From positions 1 through 49,945 of the forward strand of contig CAYSRC010000013.1 in NCBI GenBank assembly GCA_964433495.1: a stretch of DNA of 49,945 nt, read 5' to 3'. Shown here in pieces: positions 49,333-49,945 of the stretch. The position numbers and the translations under genes are program-made. The notes beneath the pieces were generated by a model, which saw nothing but the letters and a program-made list of their open reading frames with translations, ran no database searches and was not told the DNA's origin. Source of the stretch: CAYSRC01 sp964433495 (lineage in GTDB: Bacteria > Bacillota > Clostridia > Oscillospirales > Ruminococcaceae). The stretch's first letter is position 1. Each line of letters opens with the position of its first letter.

Positions 49333-49945
49333 ATGGACAACAGGTACCGCAAGAATCACGAGCTGCCGTATATGGGCGACGAGACGCTGCTCGCAGAGCA
49401 GCTTGCCGTGAAAAAAGAGGTGCGGCGGTACAACGAGGTCATGCCGTTTGATTTTGAGGAGGGATTGCGCTGCCTTGACAGGATGGGGATAAAGCGCGCG
49501 GGCAGGGTGTATTTTGAGCCCCCGTTCTACTGCGAATACGGCTACAACATCGAGATAGGCGGGCACTTTTACGCGAACACCGGGTGCACCATGCTCGACG
49601 TCGCAAGGATCATCGTCGGCGACGAGGTGCTGTTCGGCCCGAACGTGTCCCTCTACACCGCGGGCCACCCCGTCCATCCCGAGAGCCGGAACTCGGGGTA
49701 CGAGTACGGCATACCGATCACGATCGGCGACAACGTGTGGATAGGGGGCGGCTGCATTGTTCTGCCCGGTGTCTCGATAGGAAGCAACACGGTCGTCGGC
49801 GCGGGCAGTGTTGTGACCAAGGACATCCCCGCCGGGGTGTGCGCCGCGGGCAACCCGTGTCGGGTGATAAGGGAGATCACCGAGGAGGACAGGCCGTTTT
49901 TCTTTAAGAACCGCCGCTTTGACGATGAAACGTGGGAAAAGATAA
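49333..49945 (+). CDS. Sugar O-acetyltransferase, maltose acetyltransferase-like (partial)
   Basis: The right edge cuts this gene after about 204 residues. It is a left-handed beta-helix acetyl-CoA transferase: the N-terminal helix (MGDETLLAEQLAVKKEVRRY) is the Maa/NodL start, hexapeptide repeats run through IEIGGHFYANTGCTML and VWIGGGCIVLPGVSIGSNTV, and the catalytic His is in YTAGHPVHPESRN. The frame passes the AAGNPCRVI turn typical near the C-terminus, so few residues are missing. AGAGGAGG lies before ATG 49333. Acetylates sugars or galactosides in the cytoplasm, with broad specificity. Confidence 0.92.
   Translation, partial: MDNRYRKNHELPYMGDETLLAEQLAVKKEVRRYNEVMPFDFEEGLRCLDRMGIKRAGRVYFEPPFYCEYGYNIEIGGHFYANTGCTMLDVARIIVGDEVLFGPNVSLYTAGHPVHPESRNSGYEYGIPITIGDNVWIGGGCIVLPGVSIGSNTVVGAGSVVTKDIPAGVCAAGNPCRVIREITEEDRPFFFKNRRFDDETWEKI

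Overview
The window reads as chromosomal DNA of a GC-rich (about 60% by eye, not computed), anaerobic, endospore-forming member of the Clostridia, probably Oscillospirales/Ruminococcaceae-like. Support: spoVAE, a CotF-type coat protein and a Spo0A C-terminal domain (sporulation); class III ribonucleotide reductase NrdDG and a YjjI/YjjW glycyl-radical pair (strict anaerobiosis); an ECF-type folate S component, a BMP-type ABC transporter and frequent GGAGG ribosome sites with TTG/GTG starts (Firmicutes). Species cannot be named from the sequence alone.

Layout. 0-3.4 kb: end of a prophage or phage-derived segment (truncated small membrane protein, M23 endolysin, free-standing Spo0A_C protein, coiled-coil virion-like protein) broken up by structured intergenic repeats. 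4.0-8.5 kb: HtrA protease (minus strand), a DUF2804 protein and an M20 peptidase. 8.5-9.8 kb: a second block of the same repeats. 9.8-12.6 kb: nrdDG behind a promoter with two NrdR-like boxes. 12.6-15.3 kb: 79-bp tandem repeats, a FolT / 5-formyl-THF cyclo-ligase fusion and a hairpin-rich gap. 15.3-18.25 kb (minus): a frameshifted DUF6933-like gene, an aldo/keto reductase with a ferredoxin tail, and a YcxB-like membrane protein.

18.4-36.4 kb is the centrepiece: eighteen co-oriented genes encoding two PfkB-type kinases, five TrpA-like TIM-barrel proteins (no TrpB or other Trp enzyme nearby), an MFS carrier, a complete BMP-type nucleoside-like ABC importer, three tandem isochorismatase-family hydrolases, a BtpA/SgcQ-family TIM barrel and two iron-type alcohol dehydrogenases. 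The gene content suggests import of a (ribo)nucleoside-like or sugar-linked compound, phosphorylation, C-C or glycosidic cleavage by TrpA-like/BtpA barrels, hydrolysis of an amide/ureide-like fragment and reduction of an aldehyde. I do not recognise this as a described pathway. The substrate is unknown and the scheme is inference.

36.4-49.9 kb returns to housekeeping and sporulation genes: tRNA-Thr(CGT), an M14 peptidase, 46-bp tandem repeats, spoVAE, mrp, a CotF-like gene, prfB without the usual programmed frameshift, an AT-rich patch with two small XRE regulators and an unrecognised 298-aa protein, then yjjI-yjjW divergent from a Crp/Fnr regulator with palindromes between them, and a maltose-acetyltransferase-like gene cut by the right edge.
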